Shown here: one piece after another, positions 19,579-31,215 of the stretch
How positions within the stretch are numbered: the stretch's first letter is position 1
Layout of the letters: every line of letters begins with the position of its first letter
Source of the DNA: Callorhinus ursinus
Lineage: Eukaryota > Chordata > Mammalia > Carnivora > Otariidae
DNA: 64,000 nucleotides
Assembly (NCBI RefSeq): GCF_003265705.1
Contig: NW_020313168.1
Span: forward strand, 3,701,214 to 3,765,213
Direction: 5' to 3'
Made by a program: the position numbers and the translations under genes
The notes under the pieces: model-generated
Databases searched by the model: none
The model's input: only the letters and a program-made list of their open reading frames with translations
What the model was told of the DNA's origin: nothing

Positions 19579-21655
19579 CTGGCTGGTTCTGCAGGCTCTC
19601 AGATTAAGAACTTTTTTTTTTTCTCTCTCCTTGCGTCTTTCACGAAGAGCCTGAGAAATGTGTCCTTCTTTGTTCTTGGGCAGAGAGACAAGTGGAATGT
19701 CCCTTTATGCTCTGTTAAGGACACCTTGAGCAAAGGACAGGCTGAAAAGACACCCAGGGATGGAGTGCAGCCGTTGGCGGCCGTAGCCTGCCTGGCATGG
19801 CCTAGTCCTCCACAGACATTGCCTCATTTAGCTGCAGGGATGTTTCCTGCATGTCTCTGGTGAAGAGCTCAGGCTTAGCAACCTCAGATGACCCCTCACA
19901 CAAGAAAGAGCATCCTCCAGAAAGCTTATGCCGGGCTTCCATGGGAGAGAGAGAGAGAGAGGGAGGGAGGGAGGTAGAGCCACAGGGCCAGGCGTGGGAC
20001 ATCTGGCCAGTGCCACAGTTCCTTGGCAATGTTACCTAGGGAAAAGTCCAGGGGATGCCCAGCAGCCAGCTCTTTGCAAAGCCCTGCGTGTCTGGCAGTG
20101 AGGTGGACACGCACACAGCAGCCTCCATCCCTCAGATGTTCCCGTTGAATCCAAACAACCAGGCTGTGGAGAGCTGGGGACATGAAGCTAAAGGGCCTTC
20201 ATAGGCCTCTTCACCATCATCAGAGACACGGCCGGATGGAGAAAGCCTCCAGGTGATCCTTGAGAGCCGAAGGCCAAGTGCTCAGGTTCTCCGAAGCTCT
20301 CCTCAACCGGGGGCCTGCAGCCCCTTCCCTGGGCCCGCTCTGCCCCTCACCTGCAGCTGGGGACTCGGGGCAGAGCCCAGGCTCTGAGAGGCTCTCTGGA
20401 GTACCCAGGTCTGACTTCTAGGACCAGGGAAAGGAGAGAGGGAGGATGCCAAGAAGGCATGAGGTTGTGTTCTACCTGAACCACAGGAAGGGGACCGCCC
20501 TGCCCCAGCGGGCCCACAGCTGCTCTTCCAGGGACAGGAAGTCGTCTGAGTATCGAGCAAGCGGGTGCCGGGGGAGGGGCTCAGGCACCTGGGCGGTTGG
20601 CTGGGCCATCTGCTCTTCCGGGCGGCACTGGTTCCCACACTCGGGAGGTAGATGGGGTGGGGATTAGGAGCCTAAATTTTCAGCCAGTTCAGTTTGCCTC
20701 CTTGCAGCTAGGAGACCGGGGGGGGGGGGTCTCTAAACCTGTTTCCCATCCTCCTGGGGTTGTGGTGGTGTCTCGGTAAGTGAACACCCACGTTGCCTAG
20801 TACCCAGCGAGTGCTCTGTCAACATTGGGTGCTCCCCATGCTCCTGAAAAGGGGCTGAGCCCCTCGACGGGGATTGCTTACAAATAATCTGGTGTCTAAG
20901 TGGTGGCCTGACCCGCTGAAGGGAGAAAGGGTGACCTTCTAGGCAGCCCCTCCTGGTCGACTAATCTCCCTGGGAAAACAGTGACTCCCTGCCTCCACTT
21001 CTCAAACTGGGAGCTCTCCCTACACCAGGGCCCCCCTCAGGCTGTCTGGCCCAACCACAGGACAATCAGGCTTTGGGCCAGGCAGTTACAGTAAGTCGGA
21101 CCCGCCCTTCCTTACATGGGGTACCACTGTGCCCTGGTCCAGAGCCTGGCTTCCCATAGAGGAGGGGAAGGGGGATAGAGAGGCCCTTCCTTGCAGGTGC
21201 CCTGGGCCAGCTCTTAACCCCACCCCCAGAACATGCTGGTCTTCCCAGTGATTTCCAGGGGCTGCCTTGTCCTGGCAACCACCAGACCCAAGCTGCAAAG
21301 GGCAGCTGAAGCAGCAACTGATGTTCAGAAGGAGAGGCTGACTCACTCCGGCCAGGCTGCGCCCTCCATGAGTATTTCTGGACCTCAGCCCGGGATTCCT
21401 GTAGGTTCTGACGACAACAAGTTGGACCATCCTCTTGTATAAGGTGGGTTCCAAGGTAACCCTTAAGGGGAAGGGAGGAGAGGGAGGGGCTCTGGCCGGC
21501 GGGGGTGTTGATGCTCAGCAGGTCCAGGCCTGGGGGTGGGAGGGGACATAGGACAGTGACATGGGAAGGCCTAAAGGATCCCCAGGCCTGACTGAGGAGG
21601 AAGCAGGCAGGTAAGAAGAGAGGACCCCATTTATAGAGCACAGGGCACACATTAC
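19579..21655. other. Intergenic DNA, no gene seen
   Basis: Includes a short GA/GGGA tract (about 19947-19972) and a poly-G run (about 20718-20729). No recognised coding segment; the 194-codon minus-strand frame at 21066-21650 has no known features. Confidence 0.45.
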
Positions 21656-21671
21656 ATAATTATTCTATTTT

Positions 21672-21848
21672 TTTTAAAGATTTTATTTACTTATTTATTC
21701 ATGAGAGACAGAGACAGAGAGGCAGAAGCAGAGGGAGAAGCAGGCTCCCCGCGGAGCAGGGAGCCTGATGCCAGACTCGATCCCAGGATCCTGGGACCAC
21801 GATCCGAGCCGAAGGCAGACGCCCAACCGACTGAGCCCCTGGCGCCCC
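21672..21848 (-). mobile_element. can-SINE inside MIR, minus strand
   Basis: Target-site duplication ATAATTATTCTATTTT, exact, at 21656-21671 and 21849-21864. The flanking DNA (TTATAGAGCACAGGGCACAC ... TAATCATCACAACCCTGTATG) is a minus-strand MIR, so the SINE split it. The body contains CCCGCGGAGCAGGGAGCC. Confidence 0.96.
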
Positions 21849-21999
21849 ATAATTATTCTATTTTAATCATCACAACCCTGTATGATAGATATGACTTATC
21901 ACTGGTTACTAGACGAGGAAACTGAGCCTGGGAGCCGGTGAGTGGAGGCTGGGTGAGGGGTGGAGGCTGCTGGAGCAGAGAGGGAGGTCAGGCCCAGAG

Positions 22000-22650
22000 A
22001 GCCTCCCCAGGACCACCTGGCCCGGGGACTGCAGCTGACCTCGACGCCCCCATTTCACCGGTCCCGCGGGAGCAGGATGCAGACCCTGGGGTAGGGAGGC
22101 GGAGTTCCTGGAGGTCCTCCCTGCCGCCCCACCCCGCGCGCGTGTCCTCTCCCCCGCCCCGTCCGTGTCCCCCCCCCCCCCAAGCTGCCAAGTCCGCGCC
22201 CATGGCAACCGCTCCTCGGGGCAACGTGTACAGAGGGAGGGACCACACCAGCCCTCAGTCAGACCTCGCAGCCGCCCGCCGCGCATTCCTCAGCCCTTCC
22301 ATCAGCGCTGCCGGCCCCCGACGGGCTTCCCCGTAGACTGTGAGGTCAGCTCCCCCCACCCCTGCCGCCTCCGGGCCTGCCTCCTCCCCGGACCCCGGAC
22401 CCCGGCCCCCGCGTCCGGGATCCCGGCCTGCGCCCCTCCCTGGGTCCCTGCGGTCCCGGAGCTGGGCGGCCCCTCGCGCCCTCCAGCCGCTGCCCGCGGG
22501 CCTCCGGGCTGAGCCCTATTTCGGGCGCTGGCGCTGCGGGGCCAGGGCAGCCCTGCCCGGAAGGGAGGCTATTCTGGGCCGGGCCAGCGGAGCAGCTGTG
22601 GCCCCTGGGCTTCCCGGCAGGGTGAGCGCCCAGGACAGAGGGCACGCTAG
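22000..22650. promoter_or_regulatory. Orphan CpG island with RFX-like half-sites
   Basis: CpG-dense for about 600 bp with a small GGACCCC tandem repeat (about 22387-22413). GCGCCCATGGCAAC (22196-22209) shares its last ten bases with the RFX X-box palindrome, and a second GGCAAC half-site follows at 22220-22225. No gene model can be supported here. Confidence 0.55.
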
Positions 22651-22659
22651 GGCAGGGCT

Positions 22660-23525
22660 CCCCTCCCTCCCCACCTTCCTCCCAGGCTGCGCCCAGCTCC
22701 CTTCCCTTTTTGGCCAGACCAAGGTCCTTCCCTAGGCTAGGAATATTCTCTGGTGCCAGGTCACGGGCCGAGTGTCCGGAGCCTGTGGCCACAGCGCACC
22801 CTCTTCCAGTGCTCCCAGGCAGGTGCTCCTCCCCGAGCCTCTCCACCTCTCTGTTGGGATGGTCTTCCTAGCACCCTGTGCTTGTCCGGGCTTGGCCTTT
22901 GTCCCCCTGTGTCCCATTTGCCTGCCCTTCTTGACTGTAACCCCTCACCCATGTGTCCATATGGTTCAATGGCAAATAAATCCCCAGTGTCCAGTACCGG
23001 ATGGATCCCCCAAAATGGTCATTAAAGGAAAGTTGTTAAACTGTCACATTTAGGACACCAAACTCCAGTCCCTTGGGGTCTTTTTACATTCTGTTCTGCA
23101 AACCTTTCTGATGATCATCGGTTCCAGCTGCCCCTGGGCCCCTTCCCCCACCAGAGGGAGTGACCACTTCCTTGCAGGACCTTGGCTTGGTGGACAAAGC
23201 CTCAGGCATCTGCACATGTGGCCCGGGTCCCTTTGGGCGTACTCTGACCTTAGGACCAATTGCTGGACTCGTCGGGGCCACATTCTTCCATCTGTGGGCC
23301 AGGATAAGAATCTCTGTGGTCTGTCCCACGTCATGGTCATAAGGAGACAGAGTACGGGCAACGTGATCAGAACGCAAGCTACTACATTATCTAACCCAGA
23401 TCCCTCTCCCCAGAGCAAATGGTTTCCCAGAGTGTGGGAGGACGTGCAGGGAAGGGAAGAGCAGGGAGCTAACATCTGTCCATGTTCCCACTGCACGAGG
23501 TGTTTTAACTACTCCGTGTCATTCA
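22660..23525. other. Intergenic DNA, nothing recognised
   Basis: Downstream of the CpG island. It includes AATAAATCCCC at about 22974 in a context resembling an L2 3' end (about 22770-22985), weakly. No coding features seen. Confidence 0.4.
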
Positions 23526-23527
23526 GC

Positions 23528-23655
23528 CCAGTGCTTCTCAAACTTGAATGTCAGCACGAACCCCTTGGATCTTGTTAAAATGCAGACTCTGGTTCCTCAA
23601 GCCTCTGGCGGGGACTGAGATGCTGCATTTCTAACCAGCTCCAGGTGGTCTCCCT
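23528..23655 (+). mobile_element. hAT-type DNA transposon fossil (MER5/MER58-like)
   Basis: Begins CAGTGCTTCTCAAACTTGAA and continues ATCTTGTTAAAATGCAGACT and GCTGCATTTCTAACCAGCTCC, the pattern of short non-autonomous hAT-Charlie elements of mammals. It appears to sit inside an older MIR-like sequence (about 23490-23780). Subfamily uncertain. Confidence 0.7.
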
Positions 23656-23779
23656 CCTGCCAGCCGCCCACCTCCCACCCCTGGCAGCAGGAGGAGGAGG
23701 AGGGAGAATCCTTGACGGCCCACCCAGTGTTCCGAGGACAAAGCTGAGGTATAGGGAGATTATGCGGCTTGCTTGACAT

Positions 23780-24223
23780 GGTGAGGCCAGTGCTTAGGCC
23801 CTACTGGCCACAGAATGTCCCCCCCCCTCTAGCCTCAGCTGCTGGGGTCCTCCAGATGCTCCAGCCTTGACCCCAGACCCCCACCCCCAGCCCCCCTTTC
23901 TTTTTAGTTCACATGATTGCACGAATACCTGTGAGTTGTAAAACAAGTACTCAATGTATACTTATCCTCAATGAAAACAAATACAAAGTAAGTTATATAT
24001 AAATAAAGAATGAAACATGTCCCCACACCCAACTGTGCTCAGCTCACCCCACCAGAAAACAAAATACCGTCTGCAATTTACTACTGATTCTTTCACTGAT
24101 GCCATCTAGTTTTGTTTACACCTTGGGTTAGCCACGGTTAACCCTGAAGGATATGGGTAAAAGGTCAGGCCAAAAGCCACCAAACCAGGGACGGCAATTT
24201 GGTGAAAGAGAGACAGAGGGGGG

Positions 24224-24254
<31 letters not shown>

Positions 24255-24546
24255 AAGTGTGGTTCAAATGTGGGCCCAGGAAACCACTTTCTCCCCAGAG
24301 CCCTTCACTTCCATCTTTCAGGGCAAGCTAGAACAGGTGAGGGGGAGCCCAGGTCCGCCAACACCCTGGCTCATGAGTAACTCATAGCCGCCCAGTGCTC
24401 TGACTTACTTGTCAATAGCTAGTTTACTTCTTGACGGAGAGACCAGAACCTTCACACTCACGTATAAGTGGAAGGATAATCAATTGGCGATTAATTAAAA
24501 GTGGAAGTTACTGGGGATACAGAATCGCTCCATCAGAACTGAGTGC
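23780..24546. other. AT-richer intergenic DNA with (GA)n
   Basis: About 23930-24130 is AT-rich without a recognised family. A (GA)n tract lies at about 24223-24252. No gene seen. Confidence 0.5.
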
Positions 24547-24770
24547 GGGGGGGGGGGGCACCTGGGTGGCTCAGTCGTTAAGCGTCTGCCTTCAGCTCAG
24601 GTCATGATCCCATGATCCCAGGGTCCTGGGATCGAGCCCCGCATCGAGCTCCCTGCTCCGCGGGAAGCCTGCTTCTCCCTCTCCCTCCCACTCCCCCTGC
24701 TTGTGTTCCCTCTCTCGCTGTGTCTCTCTCTGTCAAATAAATAAATAAAATCTTAAAAAAAAAAAAAAAA
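24547..24770 (+). mobile_element. can-SINE, arctoid-type body, long poly-G start
   Basis: Flanks AGAACTGAGTGCG (24535-24547) and AGAACTGAGCGGCG (24771-24784) form a target-site duplication. The head is preceded by about 12 G. The ATGATCCC unit is duplicated (about 24605-24620), a useful private mark of this copy. The tail has (AAAT)n then A17. Confidence 0.95.
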
Positions 24771-27140
24771 AGAACTGAGCGGCGAAGGTGGTGTTTTTCA
24801 GAGGTGCGTCTGTGTGGAGGTCAGAGCTCTGAGAAGGGGGGTTCTGGTTTCCTGAATAGCGTCTGCTCGGTCTTGGGGGGGTTTGGAGGCCGGGGGGGGG
24901 GGGGCCAGGGCGCCGGGGCCAGAAGGCCCGGAAACCTGGCGGACTAGGTCAGGTCCTGGCCCCAGCACTCACTGACGGAGCTATGAAGTGAGGGGGGCTC
25001 TGGCTTGGGTTCTCCACCTGACTTGAGCTGCTCGCAGGCGGGCTGTTCCTTTCCTCCTTCTGTCTCCCGCTCACCAACCCCACCAGGTGCCCCGAGTCTA
25101 AGCCTCAGTTCTGGGTCTGAAATGAGACTGACAAGTTAGTTTCCTTTAAACATGGACATTTTCTCAGATTCGGGTAATTGGGGAAAAACCACAGGGCTCC
25201 TTTCTGAGAGGGAAGGACCAGGGCCCACACGGGACACGGGGGAGGGACCACGGGAGGGGACTGGGAAATATCACCACTCTCACTTCTGCTTTGTGGGACC
25301 CCTCTCACCTCATAACTTCCCCTGAAGTGCCCACTGGCCATTTGCATGTATCTCATTGAAATTCCGGATAGGAGCGCCACCCTCCCCCCCCTCCCCGGCC
25401 CCCAGAGGTTAGCTGGAGCATCACGGGGGAACCGAAGGCTGGGCACACGTCGCCGTGGGACGGCAGAGACTGCCCCAAACCTTCCCCTGGCTGATTCACC
25501 CTTATTCAATAGATGGGCCATTTTCCTAGAATGTTGCAACAGGGTTATTAGGGTTTTTCCAGAGATTTCTACTCTCTCAATGACCCAACCCTGAGCCCCT
25601 CAAGTGGAACACAAGATGACACCCACCACAGGGGCTGGGCATTCGCCCCCTCTCACCTGGGTGTCCTCTCTGTTTCGTGCTTTCTCAAAGCACAGAGCCC
25701 GTTCTCCTGAAAAGGACTCACTGTATATCCAGCTATGCACACAGCAGGTTCTTGGGCGTGTTTTTCTTTCTTAATACATATTTGTTTAATGGATGGGATG
25801 ACTGGAAATTGCTTACCCCTGATGAAGAAACAGGAAGGCAACAGAGTTTTAAAATCCTTAAAAAAAAAAAAAAAAAATCCATCCTGAGCTTTACCTCCTT
25901 CATCTTTATACCCCTTCACTTTCTGTCACAAATGTTCCCACTCTAAACCCTAAACTCTTCCTCCTGAGAGTCGGAGCGCTTTGTAGGGGGAGACTGGGTC
26001 TCACTCCCCTTTCTCTCCCCAGTCCCTGCCTTTATGTCATGGGGTCGAAGCTCCCTCGATTTTGTGATTTCGGATTCTGTGGCCTCTCTCCACCCTTCAA
26101 AGAGGCAGACACAGCACCATTAATTAGTCTTGGGCCGGGTTCAGGCACCACGTTGGCGGCGGTCGGTGATGGTCTTTAATCCGGTGAGGAGGCTGATGTT
26201 TGAACTCCAGGAAAGGAATGTCACCATGGACTCATGGTTCACACAGGGTGATTCCCTGTGGGCTTAGAATAGCAAAGGAAAGAGATACGGGGAGTTGTCA
26301 GGTGAGTACCCTATTTAGGGGATATTTTTTCAAAAAGTTCAGAGAATTCTAGCCAACAACATCTATCAGTTCTAAGAGTGAAAATGGGCCAAGGAAAAAT
26401 GAGAAACCGGGGGGGGAGGGAAATCAGAGTTTGGACAATCCAGTCACAGAAGGTCTCTGAGAGAAAGTTTAGTGGGTGGGTGCTGGGAGTACAACACTGG
26501 GAGCCTCATAGGGAGCTGAGGTCATATTTCAAAAGGAGCAGGGAAGGAGGGAAGGAGGAAGGTTCTCAACCTAGCACCTAGCTGAGAAGACTCAATTGTG
26601 TCAAAGAGGAAAGAGAACAGACTGCTTTTATTGAGCACCTACTGTGTCCAGGTCCACCCCCAAAGTCTGTCAATTCTGCCAAAGCCCTACAGAGCAAGGG
26701 CTGTTGTGCTCTTCCTACAGGAGAGCAACTCAAGGTGACCACACCCTTGGCCCTTCTCCAAAAGGCTCCCCAGGCCTCGAAGACCACTTTCAGCTTTCCT
26801 TCCTTCTCCATCACACTCAGAAAGAGAGCAGGACAGGGTGATTTGGGTAATTGGGTAGTTCAGTTCCCCCACAACTGAAATCCCACGGGGGAGGAGACAG
26901 TAAGATGGGCTGGAGGCTCTGAATCAACTCAAGTGTCCCCCCAGGGATGCCGTCCCGTCCCGGGACAGGAGGGAGCTTGCACCCCGGGCTGGGGAGCGGT
27001 GCCTTTTCTGTCATTCCCAAGACTGGGAGAGGGGCAGGAAGACGGGGCAAACCAGGCCCCTGTGCAGCAGGCACCAGACTGGAGAAACTGGAAACCAGGG
27101 AATAAGACGGTAATCGCCAACTGAATTCTGGAATGAACCG
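24771..27140. other. Intergenic DNA, no gene seen
   Basis: A poly-G run (about 24892-24903), an A17 run (about 25860-25876) and a MIR-like core around 26625-26660 (TTTTATTGAGCACCTACTGTG) are visible. Around 26120-26180 ACCATTAATTAGTC and TTTAATCCGG are homeodomain-like words in a non-repeat context. No coding features recognised. Confidence 0.45.
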
Positions 27141-27870
27141 TTAAACAAATTCATTTATTCATGCCCTTAGTCAACAAGTATTTGTGGAGTGTCCCTAAGT
27201 GCAAGCTACTATGTTAGGCACTGGGGATGAACTCTTAAACTGGGGTAGACTATTCCTTAAAGACCTTAGCAGCTACAAGCAGGACATGATAGTGTGTAAT
27301 TATTGTAATGGGAAATACTTTTACGGGAGATATACAGATAAAACAATACTGGAACTCCAAGGGCACTTAGAAGAGGCAGACGGGAGTATCTGAACTGATC
27401 TCAAGAAAGGAGCCAGACGTGGTCACAATAGGTATATATATGCCAGTATTTATAAAGATTAAAAAAAATTGGAATCCACTCACATGGGATGTGTTGAATA
27501 GGCAATGTCCTTATAACGGAGTACTACACAGCTAATAAAAATTGTTTATGTGGCTGTACGTCTGTTCACATGTGAAGATATTCACAAAATATTAGTGAAA
27601 ACAGATCACAGAAGACTATTTAGGTCTGACTGCATTTTTATGAGTTTTTTTGACATACTCATTTCTAGATGTTTTTAGAAACTTGTCAAAATACATACTA
27701 AAGTGTTTGAAGTGCTTACGTATCTCTGCAGATGGGGGTTTAGAATGCCCTAAAATTCTTTCTCATGTATCTCTATTTTGGAATTTTAACAAAAAGAGTA
27801 CTATCCTTTTTCAAGGATAAAAAAAATTAACAGTTTACTTTTAGCAACTCAGGCCAACGAGAGTCCTTTC
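27140..27870 (+). repeat. AT-rich old retroelement mosaic (L1M-like 3' region)
   Basis: About 27145-27400 resembles an ancient interspersed repeat (CAACAAGTATTTGTGGAGTG, GTTAGGCACTGGGGATGAAC). About 27440-27860 follows the 3' region of old L1 elements: a GTCCTTATAACGGAGTACTAC-like word, ACACAGCTAATAAAAATTG, and ATGTATCTCTATTTTGGAATTT. Family names are tentative. Confidence 0.6.
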
Positions 27871-28419
27871 TTCTTTGGTAGGATCCTCAGATCATAGCGA
27901 TGTTATGTAGATAGAATACCTTGATCCCATCAGAACATCTGACTGTGATAACGTTACGGAACACATGGGGAGAGTAGCCTAGAAAACAGTATAGTCATAG
28001 CGGGTGGCCTTCCTCAAAACAAACCAAAAAGCAATCGGTTAATGAACAATGCCCATCTGGAGGTAAGTCTCTAGAGAGGTGTAAAGGCTCTGACCCAGAC
28101 CAAGTCCAGTTCAACATTTTCATCAATGACTTGAGTAAGGAGCATGAAGGCATGTGATCAGATTTTCAGATAAAACTGGGGGGTACCCCAACTCGTCTGG
28201 ATGCAAACCTACGAGAGCCTAGACCAGTAAGGTGGAAAGGCACAGGATTAGCACACAGAGTCCTGAATGAGATGCCCCGGGGTCCCCGGGACCCGAGAGC
28301 CCAGGAGGAAAGACACAGAGGCCAACTGCACGTGAGTTCTTGCTCCTGAGCCACGGGACACCGTCCTCATCAGGATGGAGTGGTCTCCAGTCCTTCGTGG
28401 GCCTCCGTGGGCACCGCTC
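27870..28419. other. Possible very old LINE-like relic
   Basis: The words AGTCCAGTTCAACATTTTCATC, ATGACTTGAGTAAGGAGC and GATCAGATTTTCAGATAAAACTGGG recall an ancient dispersed mammalian repeat. I cannot name the family. No intact open frame. Confidence 0.4.
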
Positions 28420-28435
28420 CGGGCAAACATGTTTA

Positions 28436-28670
28436 TTTATTTATTTATTTATTTATTTTTTTTAAAAGATTTTTTTTTTCTTTTAAGATTTTATTTATTT
28501 ATTTGAGAGAGAGAGAATGAGAGATAGAGAGCACGAGAGGGAAGAGGGTCAGAGGGAGAAGCAGACTCCCTGCTGAGCAGGGAGCCCGATGTGGGACTCG
28601 ATCCCGGGACTCCAGGATCATGACCTGAGCCGAAGGCAGTCGCCTAACCAACTGAGCCACCCAGGCGCCC
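28436..28670 (-). mobile_element. Young can-SINE with exact 16-bp target-site duplication
   Basis: Flanked by exact CGGGCAAACATGTTTA at 28420-28435 and 28671-28686. The element has an unusually long complement-of-tail (about 60 nt of TTTA and T runs) and a body almost identical to the copy at 56151-56346, including GAGAATGAGAGATAGA and GATGTGGGACTCGATCCC. These are signs of recent insertion. Confidence 0.97.
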
Positions 28671-28889
28671 CGGGCAAACATGTTTAAAGAGCAATGTCAC
28701 GAGGGTGTCAGGGGAAGGACAGAGAGGTCTGAACACTCACATTCCAGAGGTGCAGGAAATCTCCCTGACAGAAGCCAGGATATGTCCGGAGAGAAGAAAG
28801 CAAGACAAGTTTCACCAGCTAGTGGATGATCACAAGGACATGACTCCCCCAGATCAAAGAACAAGGGAAGTTTCCAGGAGGCTGATTTC

Positions 28890-29100
28890 TTTTTTTTTTT
28901 ATAAAGGTTTTTAAAGATTTTATTTATTTATTTGACAGAGAGATACACAGCGAGAGGGGGAACACAAGCAGGGGGAGTGGGAGAGGGAGAAGCAGGCCTC
29001 CCATGGAGCAGGGAGCCCGATGCGGGGCTCGATCCCAGGACCCTGGGATCATGACCTGAGCCGAAGGCAGACGCTTAACGACTGAGCCACCCAGGCGCCC
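28890..29100 (-). mobile_element. can-SINE, minus strand, with target-site duplication
   Basis: Exact repeats CAGGAGGCTGATTTC at 28875-28889 and 29101-29115. It lies only about 200 bp from the preceding SINE and in the same orientation, but has its own target site and a different body (GACAGAGAGATACACAGCGA), so it is an independent insertion rather than a duplication. Confidence 0.96.
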
Positions 29101-29115
29101 CAGGAGGCTGATTTC

Positions 29116-29521
29116 AACTCAGCACAATGAAAGGGGAAAATGCCAGATCCTCAGAGCACCATCTTGTCCAGGTCTCCCAAGAGCCCACGCCGCTGTCCAC
29201 GCAGGACAGGGAGGGAGGCGGTGAGCCTGCCGCCAATGGCGAAGCTCCAGCACAGGTGGGCTGCCCCCCGGGAGGCCGCACCAGATGACCCCAGGGTCCC
29301 CTTCCAACTCACTGGCAGCACCTGCCCTGGGGCTTTGTGTGCACCCAGGAAGTGGAAAGTGACCCAGCCAGACTGGGCCCTTGAGTGGGGGTGGCCCTGG
29401 GGGGAAGCCAGCACTGGTGGACTGGCTGTTGGAGGGATGACAGCAGCCTGGTGACAACACAGAGGAGGAGGGGGGTCAAGGGAAGGAGCGAAAGAGGGAA
29501 CAGAAAGCAAACGCGCGCACG

Positions 29522-29559
<38 letters not shown>

Positions 29560-31030
29560 AGAGAAGCACCGAGAGGAAAAGTGGGGAACAGATGGGAAGT
29601 GAGAGGCTAGCCAGCCCAGCCATGGCGGTGGCAGCCTGCACCAGGCAGCCTGGGAAGGGAGGGAGGGGGTGGGCGGAGACCCACTGGGGGTGGGATGGGA
29701 GGGGGCAGGATTTGCTGCAGAGGGCTGGTGCTCTGCCCGGAGTCACCCCCATCCATCTGACACTCAGTCCACCGGTGAGTCGTGCCTGAGTGCCTCAGTG
29801 TGTGGGGACTGCAGGTGCTAGGAGGCTTCAGAAAACGAGGAACCATGACCCCGGCCAGCCCTCCCAGATTCACCTTCGGGCTGGGGAGACCAAGCATGGA
29901 TCCATAACAAATGAAGGAGAATGCACAGCCCGTCACAAGGTGGGAGAGGGCAGTGTGGACTTTGGAGTCAGGAAAACCTGAGCTCAAATCCAGACTTGGT
30001 GTGCTGTGCAGCCTCAGGCAAGTTCCTTAACCTCTCTGAGCCTCCGTTTCTTTCTCTGTTAGGAGGATAAATGAGACAATGGATGCATAAGCACGGGGTC
30101 CCCTCCCCTCAAGCAGGCCTGAACTTTGAAGCGAGGAACCTCAACCCTAAGTGAGAAGAAAAGCTGGAGAGGTCAGGGAGTCCTGGTGGGACGGCTCTGT
30201 CGGGCCCGGGTCCCGTTCGTTCACTAACTAGATGCTGGGCTTGAGCCTACCAGTGAGAGAGTACATCCGTTCTCAGCACCGATCGTGAAGGCGAGGGGAA
30301 ATGCTGCGGAGCTTGAGCTAACCAGGCTGGAAGCGGCCTGCGCCCCAGGGCACAGGGCACCCGGACGTCTGCACGACTGCTGAGTGCTAACAAGGCCCCC
30401 TGCAAATGCACGCAGCTGGGGGCAGCCAGTAGGGTCAGGGGCCTTGGCAGACGCTGCTGCCTTTGCAGACGGTGGGGAATTCTTAAGGAGTGTCTGGCAT
30501 CGTGTGTATGCCCACAAATGGCCGGAACTGGCCACAGGCTGTGGGCAGAACTAGCAGAGGGCACATTCAGGCAGCATCCAGAGGGCGAGGAAGGGCCCAC
30601 CCTAGCCCAGCGCTCCAGGCCCGCATCCTCTAGTGCAGCCCTCCCTGGAATTATGTCCATGGGGTTGCAGATCCCCCTCTTTGGGACCCATCTCTGGCCT
30701 GGGACCTCAGCTATCCCTGCCTCCAGGAGGGAGGGTGCAGAGCCACCCCGTGAGTCACTGTGCCCACTTCCTGCCACATAGAGTCCTCGGCTGAGTCACC
30801 GGCCCCCCAAAGGGAAAGACTGGCCACAAGGCCAGAAAGCTGGAGCCCCACGGTGGCGGGAGTGGGGGTTGCTGACGCCGTGGGGCCACAGGGCTGCTCT
30901 CTCCCGCGCGGCCAAAGTGCGTCCGCAGAACCGGGGGTCCTCCCACCAGCACCAACCCACCACCAGCAGGACTAGCTCTTGCTGCTATTTTCCCCCCCAT
31001 ACCCGTCAAAACAAAGCAAAACAAGAAACC
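29116..31030. other. Intergenic DNA with MIR and (GA)n
   Basis: A (GA)n tract at about 29525-29554 follows a short CGCGCACGCACG stretch. About 29945-30100 is a plus-strand MIR (GACTTTGGAGTCAGGAAAACC, AAGTTCCTTAACCTCTCTGAG). The rest is GC-rich without recognised genes. Confidence 0.55.
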
Positions 31031-31215
31031 CCCACTTTTTATTTTGAAATTATTTCAGGTTGACAGAAAAGTTGCAAAAGTACTACAAACAATTTCCAGA
31101 TACCTTCACCGGGACACCCCCCAAAGGCAACTTGTTGCCAGTTTGTGTTACTGTTTCTCTTCCTGCCTGGCTCCTTGCTCCTTCCTCGGCCATTCCAGGG
31201 TAAGTTGCAGACGTG
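31030..31215 (-). repeat. Old L1 (L1M-like) fragment
   Basis: TTTCAGGTTGACAGAAAAGTTGC, AAAAGTACTACAAACAATTTCC and AGTAAGTTGCAGACGTGATGCC-type words match the antisense of old L1 3' regions. Highly diverged and non-coding. Confidence 0.65.
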
